DNA from: Diadema setosum
Taxonomy: Eukaryota; Echinodermata; Echinoidea; Diadematoida; Diadematidae
DNA length: 64,000 nt
Reading direction: 5' to 3'
Assembly (NCBI RefSeq): GCF_964275005.1
Contig: NC_092694.1
Coordinates: forward strand, 36,715,542 to 36,779,541
Position numbers and translations under genes: made by a program. This document shows, in pieces, positions 44,801-54,793 of this stretch; positions within the stretch are counted from its first letter, which is position 1, and each line of letters starts with the position of its first letter. The notes beneath the pieces were generated by a model that was not told where the DNA came from, did not search any database, and was given only the letters and a program-made list of their open reading frames with translations.

Positions 44801-45238
44801 AATCCCAAGATCACATACCCTTCTCCAAACAGTCAAAGGAAGTAGATGACTGGGCTTCCCATTAAACTGATGGAGGGCATGTACATCATATGTAATACGA
44901 TTCGGTTGAAAACTACTGCAATACTCATTAGCATGTTGCATTACATCGACTTTAGTACATGGACCTGGGTTTGTTTGAATGTCACCGGACAGTAGGATGG
45001 CTAACTGAAAACATGCACATGTGTTGCTATAGTATGCAACAGGTTTACCACAGTGTCTGACAAGCCTGTGAACAGGAGAAAGTAGACTGTGATTACAGTT
45101 ACAAGCATCAGTTGGCAGCATGAATACATGGTTCACGTTCAAGAGAGATACAATCAGAGGTATACAAAAGAAGAGATGCCAGAGACGCCAGATCTTAATC
45201 CCCTCCATTGCTGTGGAGGTGATGCTATTGACATACAC
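41861..45238 (-). CDS. LINE ORF2-type protein: 2A-like motif, APE endonuclease, reverse transcriptase
   Basis: One uninterrupted ORF of 1125 residues. In order: a hydrophobic stretch (LFFCIPLIVSLL, about 22-33); a 2A-like motif ILLSGDIQTNPGP (81-93); a basic segment with RRRRR (about 156-160); an apurinic endonuclease domain with FGLWNARSLTNK (176-187), TESW (206-209), GDFNIHV (324-330) and catalytic SDH (388-390); and reverse transcriptase with NYRPIANLP (683-691), LLDYSAAFD (753-761), GVPQGS (812-817) and YADD (846-849). The C-terminus has LHWLPV and ILLKTHLFNQL. All catalytic motifs are intact, so the copy may be young. A separate ORF1 was not found. Confidence 0.9.
44960..44998 (-). other. 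2A-like ribosome-skipping motif in the LINE ORF
   Basis: Codes ILLSGDIQTNPGP, with the predicted break between Gly92 and Pro93. The classical form is DxExNPGP; here the Glu position is Gln. 2A-like motifs at the N-terminus of sea urchin and other CR1/L2-type elements are established. Whether the Gln variant works is not known from sequence. Confidence 0.75.
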
Positions 45239-45657
45239 AATCCGTCATGTGAACGGTGTGACAACAAAAAGTGCTATTGAAAGTACAAAGCAAGTACACA
45301 CACAAGATGCATGAAGCAAGTGTGCAACACTGGGCTGGACACTGAAAATGGCAATACAGAGTAGGCAACAGTATCAAGATACAAAATTCATCTGCTTATA
45401 TACAGCTAACTTACCAACAAATTGACTGGAAATGGTCTAGCAAGATCCTTGACACAAACAGAATACAATATAAACAACCATACTGCAAAAATGCAGCAAA
45501 AACCAGGTAAAAGAGACAATATAATCAGAGCCCTAAATGAGTGGGGCTACCTATGGAGGCGCACACCAATAAAGAAACACACGTACAGTGAATTGAAAAG
45601 GAAACCAAAACCCAAAGAAATGTGGATTGAGTGAAAGCCGCTACATTAGTACAAGTA

Positions 45658-45960
45658 GATAGAACACATCAGTGAAAGTTTAAGGAAATCGAACTATACT
45701 GATGCCAAAGTTATGAATTTTTAAAGTTTTGGTGTTGGAACCGCTGGATAAGGAGACTACTAGAGGTTATGATGTAATGTGTGGACAACAATATATAAAA
45801 CATAAAGGGAATTCCACAAAAAAATGATTCACTTTTCTAGCATATTAAATGAAAGAGCACTTGACTGACCGCTTTCAGAAAGCAGGGGGAATAATTGCTA
45901 CCTTTAACATAATCATGTCAGTCTCAAGTTGATGGAATGTGTAATTTTCATGAAAAATCA
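45658..45960. mobile_element. Partial family A MITE next to the LINE 5' end
   Basis: TAGAACACATCAGTGAAAGT through GGTGTTGGAACCGCTGGAT matches the left arm and middle of family A. The right arm is missing. Confidence 0.6.
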
Positions 45961-46699
45961 ATTTTTGTTTTGTAGACTCAAATGTTTTTTAGTCTACGCC
46001 ATCGGGACTTAAGAAAGAGTCTCGACTGAAACCAATAGTCTCTTGTTCATGTTTAACTCTGGACATTATGTGTGATCTATTAATAACGGGTGTTCATTCC
46101 TACCTCTATGATTGCATACTGCTGTACACAACCAAAAGGTATAAATGGATTTTGTCCGTAAATTGGACTCAGTTCCAGATAACTAATGCTAATAAGACAT
46201 TATTTGCCTACATGGAATATGATAATGCGCTGATTTACTAAATCTTTATACCAATATTCTGCCTACGGTACACCATCTATAAATCATCTGTCAATAATAA
46301 TAGAAGTAGTAGTAGTAATGATAATAATGATAGAAAATAATGACAATCATCATCATAAGAATAATAATCATCATAAGAATAACAATACATGTAATTCACA
46401 TTTATAAAGCTAATAATGAATATAATTACATAATTCACTATGCACTTGATATGTATATAATGTGATTAATACGAGACATTGGAATTCACCTTCCGTAGAA
46501 CGAGCGTATAATAACTTGCATGTTTGCCCGCAGTTGCATTATGTAGTTCCTAAATTTAAATCAGATGTAATTATACGTGCACACTGCACATACTACACGA
46601 ACTAAAGAAAAATACCGAATGCATTCCAGTCGTTTCGCTACGGCTTTGTCAATGAACAGGACAAGTGTTAAATGGAAAAGGAATAAGTACAATTGTATA

Positions 46700-46760
<61 letters not shown>

Positions 46761-47252
46761 GAAACACAGTTACTAAACAAAGGGTTGCTAACAATAATCT
46801 CCCCAGTTTATTCAACCTAAAGTACGGTTTTCCTGTGGATAATCAGGCGGATGATTTTGGGCTGCATTAAAAATTTCATGTTTGTCTGAGCAAGGAGGTT
46901 CAAGAGATCATGGAGTCACAACCGTCTTATTTCCTTTGCTAGATGTTCGATGCCGCCGCTCAAAAATATTTGAAGTATGTGCCAAACAGGATTTGCCACG
47001 CAGATATGGAAGACAATTGACTCGTGTCTCATTGCATAATCACCAGCCACAAGGAAAATATGTCTTTGTGATGGTAATTACTTTTCGCTATCCCTTCTTA
47101 TAAAAGGTAGGTGGTACAGACACGAGGATACGCGAATAGAAATTGCGCAAAACAAAACAAAAATGCTGAAATAAAGATGAAAATTACCCGACTGGGCATA
47201 CCCGGGCACTGATCTGATATATCTATCAATAAAAAATTATACTTGAAGATTA
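45961..47252. other. Intergenic stretch
   Basis: AT-rich, with AAT/ATG-type low complexity at about 46290-46400 and a (TA)n microsatellite at about 46706-46758. No gene was recognised; the ORF at 46882-47103 shows no family motif. Confidence 0.5.
46706..46758. repeat. (TA)n microsatellite
   Basis: About 26 TA units. Confidence 0.95.
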
Positions 47253-47760
47253 TTGTCCCCGCCGAACGAGTTCGAGCAGGGGACTATGAAACGGGCTTCA
47301 AAACTTCTACACAGAATTTTGACCTTTGACTTCTTTGACCTTTGACCTTGATTTTTGACCTATATTGTACATTTTGCTACAAAATGCTACTCCTTCGCCA
47401 TTTCTAACCCGATTTCGATTCTGTTTGCTTTATGTGATGGCACTAGGTGAGGGCTTCAACACTTCTACATAGAATTTTGACCTTTGACTTCTTTGACCTC
47501 TGACCTAGATTTTTGACCTATATTGTACAATGGCTACAAAATGCTATTCCGCCATTTCTAACCCGATTTCGATTCCGTTTGCTTTATGTGATGGCACTAG
47601 GTGAGGGCTTCAAAACTTCTACACAGAATTTTGACCTTTGACTTCTTTGACCTTTGACCTTGATTTTTTACCTGTATTGTACATTTTGCTACAAAATGCT
47701 ACATGTTCTTCCGGCGGGGACATACATTACGCACCGCGTAATTTCTACTTTTCCTTGTTT
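47253..47760 (+). mobile_element. Helentron-like element with DR1 array (group H2, copy 2)
   Basis: Same 5' hairpin (TTGTCCCCGCCGAACGAG) and same 3' end (CGGCGGGGACAT, ATTACGCACCGCGTAAT, TTCTACTTTTCCTTGTTT) as the copy at 24390. It has only three units and lacks the GTCCGT-rich stretch. DR1 sites lie at 47336, 47494 and 47648. Confidence 0.72.
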
Positions 47761-49025
47761 CATGTTAGTTTTATTTATCAATGTTTGTGGAAAAAGTGGA
47801 CAAGTGATAAAACCGGCTTTCCAGTATGGTACAGTTTTTAACATTTTCACATGATACAAATCTGATTTACACTTTTGCACAAATTTCTGCACGGGATTGA
47901 CTTTTGTTGTACATGTTTAATCGTTAAGTGAAATTTCATTTCATTTGATAAATAGATAAGCAAAATATGGCCAGTATTATGTTAAAGTTCAAAATGATTC
48001 TTCAGATTGCTCAGCAAGACGGCACGGCGGCGTCGAACATCAATCATCAAAGGCACAAATACACCTGTGAAATTCTTTTGTACATCAATAGAAATCTGAC
48101 AACTGTTTGAATTATTACAACCAGTTAGAACTCCAACTCTTAAACCTCCTTGGTCAGAGTTTGTTAGTGTTCATTAATGTACGATACATGCATGGACATA
48201 ATTTACAAAAGGTAAGATCGGCAATCACATGAGTTTCAGGTTCGTTATAGATGTGTCCTTTCCGATATCCATCTGCGATCTGTTTTGTTTAAGTTACATT
48301 ACTGTACCGTGTATATCTTTGTATTATTCGAAAGTGACTTTTGAAAGTAGTCAGTGGCGGATCCAGAGGGGGCGCACCCGGCGCACGCCCCCCCCCCCTT
48401 TATTTTTTTTTTGTTAAAAACAAAAGAATACAAAATAGAATAAAATAAAATGAAACCCGGAAGTGGCACCAGACATATTACTTGCGCCCCCCCCCCCCTT
48501 TACGGAATTCCTGGATCCGCCCCTTGTATTGATTTCATGTATTATCTGCATCATCAGCGATATTGTAAAAGGAGGAGGGGGAATGGTCGTAGACTATTTA
48601 ACGTTTTCCCGAGGCATTGTGATCATTGTTTATCAATCCCGGCAAAATAGGGCAGGATTAGACGGAGTTAAACGCTGTTGTCACACGTGCACATGGCTGG
48701 CAGTTAGAAACCTCCATCCTGCCGCAGTTAGCTATAATCGTTATCGGAAGCTCATAGTGCTTCTCCGCGGCAACCACAATAAAAAGAAAAAGGAAAAATA
48801 CGTCTACGTAATCATTCCTATTCTCCGCAACAACCACAGTGTCTAAACCATTCGGGGGTTTTCATTCCTTATTTTAGTCGTTCACCGTTCCCCATTCAAG
48901 GCCAGCGGAACCCGTCATTTTCCCCCTTAATAATGATAATTATGTAACACTTCCAAAGACTTGTTTACAAGAAGCGAGCATACCAGCTCTTCTCGGTACA
49001 TGTATATTGTATTCTTGTCTCATTA
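47761..49025. other. Intergenic stretch
   Basis: No gene was recognised. It contains the hAT-like MITE at 48352-48527. Confidence 0.45.
48352..48527. mobile_element. hAT-like MITE (family M, second copy)
   Basis: Starts CAGTGGCGGATCCAG and ends CTGGATCCGCCCCTTG. C-runs lie inside both ends (about 48388-48398 and 48487-48497). Non-coding. Confidence 0.65.
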
Positions 49026-49713
49026 TGTGACCGTGCATCACAAAACGAACAAAAAGTCGCACACACTGATTTTGCGTGAGGACTTAAAATAAGTGAAATG
49101 GGTCAACCTAGCCGATCTTGACTTTTTCATATTTTCTAAAAGAGCAAGTCTTCTTTTGCATTATGCTAAAATTGGGGATCATAAAACGGGCGGGAAAGTA
49201 TGTTTTTTGGCACTTATCTCGAACAGTTTTGGTAGAATAGTGTGATTAGATGTGTCTTTAGAGTCCCTTTTTCATTTCTGAAAAACCTTGTACACACTCT
49301 TCACTTTCAACTCTAATAACTTTTGAAAGAATGATGCTACTGCTTTGAAAATTGGCATTAATATTATGGACTGAATATGTTAATGAGGCATGCTTAATTT
49401 CAGTTTAATCTGATAATCTCTTCATTGTTACTCGGGTGGTTTACATCCTGTTTTTTGTCCCATTCATTACACAGCTAGCAGGGTTTGGTAAAGATTAAGC
49501 GCTTGAATAGACACTGTCCTTCAGAGCATCTTTTCTCACTTCACACTTTTCATGAGTTTGTGCTTTCTTTCCAATATTTAGATAGGTAAGGAGAGTCCAT
49601 TTGATTTGAATTATACATCATTTTAAAGCTTAAAGTCTGCTCTTTCAGAATATGGTCTTAACTAAAAATTCATGTCTGGCGACTTTTTGTGTGTTTTGTG
49701 GTGCAGGGTCACT
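49026..49713. mobile_element. ~690-bp TA-flanked MITE (family T, copy 3)
   Basis: Left end TGTGACCGTGCATCACAAAA after TA; right end GTGGTGCAGGGTCACT before TA. Non-coding. Confidence 0.85.
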
Positions 49714-49760
49714 TATGGTATATACTTGTGTTCCGTCCAAGTCCCATAACAAACCATTAT

Positions 49761-50251
49761 GCAATAAGCCAGTTCGCAATTAGTTCATGTGCACGTTTTG
49801 ATCTTTTTCCCCTTTTGTTATAGGCACCTCGTTGTGCAAAGCGATGATGGATATTCTTGCCCGACGTGACAATTAGACCGACACAATGTATTTTGTGGAA
49901 TTCATGGTCAAACAAAGAATGAATCCGCGTATGGACCAGATGACCAGAACAGTCTATACACTTGGCGATTGCTTGGTGACGAATCCATTTCATTGTTATG
50001 CGTTAACATGTTGAATGGAGTATCAAACCTTTTCTATAGATTATTGCTAAATAAAAGGAGTAGTCTCAGGTGTATGTGCTCGCAAATACCATTCTTTTAT
50101 AGTCCTACAGATTACATAAATGACCATAATGATTATCTCACAGATGCGTATCTCGGTGAATTTGAAAACCAACAGGCATGCTCTATCAAAATGGGTGTAA
50201 TGGCCTTTTGCTGTTCATGCATAAAGTGGAACTACGAACTGGCTTATTGCT
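49761..50251. mobile_element. MITE with GCAATAAGCCAGTTCG ends
   Basis: Inverted ends GCAATAAGCCAGTTCGCA and GAACTGGCTTATTGC bound about 490 bp without conserved coding. Arm similarity continues inward around GTTCATG. The superfamily is unknown. Confidence 0.65.
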
Positions 50252-50414
50252 GACACGATAATAGATATGTCAGAGATGATGACGATGGCAAGATTATTGT
50301 CATTGTCACACTTTCCTCCATTTGCTTCGTCTTTAATTTTCTTTATCCTTATCTACCTATCTGGGTATTCTAATGGGGCAAATGTAAATCCATTTGAAAA
50401 AAAAAAAGTGTTTC

Positions 50415-50987
50415 AAATACAGGTTCACCTTCATAAACATATGGATTGAGAGAATGCAACAATATAGTAGTTGAACACATTAGTGAAGGTTTTGAGTAAA
50501 ACGGACAATCCGTTCAAAAGTTATGAATTTTTGAATTTTCAGTTCCGCGTTCGCTAGATGTGAAGACTACTACAACTTGTGATGTCATATGTGTAGACGA
50601 CTGGATGAAGAAAATACAAATATAAAGCAAACTTAGCATATTTTCATTTTTCTTGTTAAGAAAAGAACACAACGCCATTATTACTTGCCTCTTTCAGAAG
50701 GCAGGGGGTAATATTACACTTTTTATGTCTCCTACAAGTTGAGGGAATATGTACTTTTGACCAAAAAAAGTGCGGAATTTTCTTTATATTTTCCATGAAA
50801 TATAGTTCTACGCATGTCACGTCATCAACTGTAATAGTCTTCTCAGGCAGCAGCGACTTCACAGAAACTTTAAAAATTCATAACTTTTGTTTTATGGCTT
50901 GTCCGATTTTCCTCAAACGTTCACTGATGTGCTCTACTAATAGTGCTGCATTATCTCAATCCACATTGTATAAGGTGAACTTGTCCT
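50415..50987. mobile_element. TTAA fold-back MITE (family A, copy 3)
   Basis: Left end truncated at AGGTTCACCTTCATAAA. The right arm ends GGTGAACTTGTCCT before TTAA 50988-50991. Confidence 0.78.
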
Positions 50988-51307
50988 TTAAGGTACTGAC
51001 TTTTCCCTACTTCCGCAAAATTGTCTGAGGAAAATAAAAATCAATAAAATTATGATATTTTCGCCAGTGCTGACCCTGACTCGCTGGGCCTTTCCCCGCC
51101 GATTTGAAGAAGCAAAACCCATTGGACAGCACCGTCACCGCAGACGTCACATCGTCGTAGACCAATGAAAGACACCACGGCTGAATGAAAACCCGGACCA
51201 GTGCCGTATATGGACGCCTCACGTTGATAAATCGATCCAACTTTACGGCTATCAAAAGTCGAACCTGATCAAATGATGCCAAATTAGGCCGACAAGCAAG
51301 CTATTAA

Positions 51308-53213
51308 AGGGGAAATCCAGTCCAAACATAAGTTAGCCTGATAAGAGAGAGTAAAATATTATGGGTTCAATGGTATAATTATACCCCCGCCAAACGAAGT
51401 TTGAAGGGGGTATATAGGAATCAGCGGACGGTCGGTCGGGCGGTCGGTCCGTTGCAAATCTTGCGTCGCGAACTACTTCCTCAGTTTTCAACCGATTCCC
51501 ATAAAACTTGCACAGATGTGTGCCTTGGGTTGTAGATGTGCAAGACGTATTTTTTGACAGTACCCAAAAGTACGTTGCCATGGTAACGGCATATTATGGG
51601 CAAAAATGGGTACAAATCTTCCGTCGCGAACTACTTCCTCAGTTTTCAACCGATGCCCATAAAACTTGGCACAGATGTGTGCCTTGGGTTGTAGATGTGC
51701 AAGACGTATTTTTTGACAGTACCCAAAAGTACGTTGCCATGGTAACGACATATTATGGGCAAAAATGGGTACAAATCTTCCGTCGCGAACTACTTCCTCA
51801 GTTTTCAACCGATGCCCATAAAACTTGGCACAGATGTGTGCCTTGGGTTGTAGATGTGCAAGACGTATTTTTTGACAGTACCCAAAAGTACGTTGCCATG
51901 GTAACGACATATTATGGGCAAAAATGGGTACAAATCTTGCGTCGCGAACTACTTCCTCAGTTTTCAACCGATTCCCATAAAACTTGGCACAGATGTGTGC
52001 CTTGGGTTGTAGATGTGCAAGACGTATTTTTTGACAGTACCCAAAAGTACGTTGCCATGGTAACGGCATATTATGGGCAAAAATGGGTACAAATCTTGCG
52101 TCGCGAACTCCTCCCACAGTTTTTGATCAATTTTTATGAAATTAGGTACAGATGTTCATCTGAATATGTTAATGTGCAAGATACATATTTCCGCAGTGGC
52201 AAAAAGTGCGTTGCCATGGTAACGGCATGTTATTGGTAAAATATAGGGCAAAATGCTTCATGGCAAAACTGCTTCATCAGTGTTCTTCCAATTCTCATGG
52301 AATTCATATTGAATGTTTGTCTTAGGATATAGGTCAGCATGACACATTTCTTGACAGTGACAAAAAGTATGTTGCCATGGTAACAGCTCACATATTATGA
52401 GCCAAAATGGTGGAAAATTTTGTGTTGCAAACTACTTCCTCAGTTTTTGCCCAATTTCCATGAAACTTGGTACAGATGTGTGCCTTTGGTTGTAGATGTG
52501 CAAGACGCATTTTTCGACAGTACCCGAAAGTACGTTGCCATGGTAATGGCATATTAATGGCAGAAGATCAAGGAAAGATCTTGCGGATTTAACTACTTCC
52601 TCAGTTTTTTGACCAAAGCTTTTCAAATGTTGTTTTGACCAAAGCTTATGAAATGTTGTTTGGCGGGGGTATAACCAGTCGCTGTAGCGACATTTCTAGT
52701 TTTGATCGAAATCGGATGAAAAATAAGGAAGTTATGACATTTTGAAGTTTCACTATTTGGGGGCAAAAAGTTCTTGAACAGTCAATATGAATATACAAAT
52801 GGCAAAGTGAGGATGTCATCCCCTCACAACTTACCATATAGTTTGTAATTTTGAAATTTCCAGTTTTTCATTCAAACGCAATTATACCCGAGGCTCAAAT
52901 TCTCGTATATCTAACTGATCACTATTCCGAAGATATTCAACCAGGAATAACATCATGTTGCAGACTTCAATGACAGAAACATTGAATTTCCGTCTTTTTT
53001 TTTTCCATGATCAATGGAAAATTGTGAGGGTATGACATGTTAGCTCATTCATTTCCATATTCATATCCACTGTACAAGAACTGTTTTGCAGAATTTAGCA
53101 AAATGTCATAACTTCTTTATTTTTCATCCGATTTCAGTCAAGTTCTAACCTTGAACTCGCAAGATATTACTCTTTTTTATCAGACTAACTTATACTTGGA
53201 CTGGATTTCCCCT
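51308..53213. mobile_element. TTAA-flanked MITE (family F), split by a Helentron-like element
   Basis: Ends AGGGGAAATCCAGTCCAA and the inverted TTGGACTGGATTTCCCCT, with TTAA at 51304-51307 and 53214-53217. The outer parts are inverted copies (for example CATAACTTC with its complement GAAGTTATG). Removing the insertion at 51376-52699 leaves about 580 bp. Confidence 0.75.
51376..52699 (+). mobile_element. Helentron-like element with X-box array (group H1, copy 2)
   Basis: 5' TAATTATACCCCCGCCAAA hairpin, a CGGTCGG-rich stretch, then seven repeat units. The first ones have an exact 159-bp period and near-identity; the later ones are more diverged. The 3' end is GGCGGGGGTATAACC, stem-loop GTCGC-TGTA-GCGAC, ATTTCTAG, then TT. 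Exact GTTGCCATGGTAAC lies at 51574, 51733, 51892, 52051, 52210 and 52371, with a one-base variant at 52534. The 159-bp period keeps long frames open on both strands; these are not genes. Confidence 0.75.
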
Positions 53214-54039
53214 TTAACTCTGTAAGCCTAATGATAGTAAGAGATGGACAGCTCGGTGCAGATTGCAAACTGTAGAGATGATGGATATCTTATCGCAACT
53301 GATTAAGAAAAATGCCCTATCACCACTGCCTATTATTTCCATCGACGTACATCCTAGGCAATCGTATTAACTTTTGCATGTTATGTAAAAAATGTGGTAC
53401 ACTGAGTCAATCTGGCCTTTCCGCGAAAAGAAAATAAGAAGGAAAAAAGTGACACGTCGATGAGGCACTTTGTCAATCAGTTCCAATAAAAACAACTCGA
53501 CGGAAGATGGCAATCTTATTTGAGAATTTTGACTTCTGGTTGCAACAAGCCATGTTATATGTATACATTATTTTGTCGTGTCTGAAGTCGGAAGTCACGT
53601 GAATGACTCATTTGTGGTCGTTGAAGTTTGTGTGTGTGTGCATGTTTGTGTGTGTGTTGATTGTGTGTGTTTTATATAGTTTGTAGATAAATGATTAAAT
53701 AGAAATTCAACCGTTTTCCTTTCCTTTCTTTTAGCATTGTTTAGCGGAAAAGCAAGATTGGCTCAGTTTGCCACATGTTTACATGACATGCAAGAGTCTG
53801 AACTTAAATGATATTATGATTGTCAATGATTCATCTTGTGCGGTCGTGAAGAAAATCTATCTCCACAACAAGACAGCTCTTCTACTCACCATTATACTTC
53901 TACCAAGCATACCCAATCATTTCCACAGCTAAAGCGTGTGGTATAGGAATGGACACAGACGTATACGATATGACAGTCACACTCTCTATACATTGTTTTG
54001 CAGGGGGAATAGTTTCGAAAGTTGCTCATACAAGCCATG
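52700..54039. other. Intergenic stretch with the right part of family F
   Basis: 52700-53213 is the right portion of the family F MITE. The remainder is AT-rich with a GT-rich tract near 53629-53672. No gene recognised. Confidence 0.45.
53629..53672. repeat. Imperfect GT-rich repeat
   Basis: TGTGTG runs interrupted by short spacers. Confidence 0.75.
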
Positions 54040-54110
54040 TGATTCCCCTTGACGGCGCGCCATTTTGCTGTAGCTACACTGTATACTTTCACTTTCGCGC
54101 GTTATCTCCT
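54040..54110. promoter_or_regulatory. Candidate promoter upstream of the CABIT gene
   Basis: A locally GC/CpG-richer patch holds CGCCATTTTG (54058-54067, YY1-like) and TTTCGCGC (54093-54100, E2F-like). It lies about 0.7 kb before the probable first coding exon. Motif matches only; orientation and start site are not shown. Confidence 0.35.
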
Positions 54111-54747
54111 CTTCGTCACAATCGTTTCCTCAAAAGCTTTCAGACCTCGACGCCGTATGCATCATTTCTTCGAGTCTCCTCCCAATATCGGATCGGTATT
54201 CGTATAAACTCTACTGTCTTACACCGTTTCCTCCTCAGTTCTTCGCCAACGTCACAGACCATAAGACCGCAAGCATCAATAATGCTATACCAGTTTACCT
54301 GATGATAAGTATATTTTTATAAAGTGAAAGAAAAACAAAATGTCGCCGGAAATAGTGTTTTGTGAGACTTGTTGAGTCATGTTTTCTTATTGATGATGCT
54401 GAAGCAATGACGATGGAGAAAGGATCCTACATGTCTTCTGTTCTCTGTGTTTGTGTGCGTATTTTTCCTGGAGGTGGACTGTAATGAGTTTTGAGCCTAT
54501 CATTCCCGCTCATTGGTCCCTGGTCAGGAGTGCACTGCACTAAGGAGGGCAGGAAAATGAATGCTCCAGCTTCGGCGATTATGGACATCATAATCAAGTG
54601 CACTTGAAACCGTGTGTATATCTCTGCCGATTGTGCTCCTATACATGGTGACAGCTGGTGACCTTAGGTCGTGACGAATATACACCATAATCGAGACTTC
54701 TTTTGCAGCATCAGGAATATCTTATATCTTTTTTTCTTCTTCTTCAG

Positions 54748-54793
54748 CTTGGAATCTCTTCACTCTCAGTATGATGAGTACATGTGCTTCAAG
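54748..54793 (+). CDS. CABIT gene, probable first coding exon
   Basis: A strong pyrimidine tract and cag acceptor (cttcttcttcag) and an AAG|gtaaag donor bound 46 bp. Read in the frame that fits the next exon, it gives MMSTCAS from ATG 54771. The alternative frame LESLHSQYDEYMCFK looks more protein-like but does not match the phase of the next exon. Confidence 0.45.

Larger units (their letters stand above)
41603..45650 (-). mobile_element. L2/CR1-type LINE, apparently full-length coding copy
   Basis: Minus strand. The coding region is 45238-41861. The 3' UTR contains (TA)n near 41825-41860 and a conserved end (AGCGCACTTAGAAACG, then GCGCCATATAAATGCAA), then ATT repeats at about 41603-41624. 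The 5' region to about 45650 holds no further ORF. The 3' end matches the truncated copy at 2280-2785. No target-site duplication was recognised, and the 5' limit is uncertain. Confidence 0.85.

Noticed and set aside
51508-52239. 243-residue plus-strand ORF and 209-residue minus-strand ORF
   Set aside because: Both are translations of the 159-bp repeat array; the period divides by three, so frames stay open by chance.
53949-54302. 117-residue plus-strand ORF
   Set aside because: No conserved motif; overlaps the candidate promoter/5' region.
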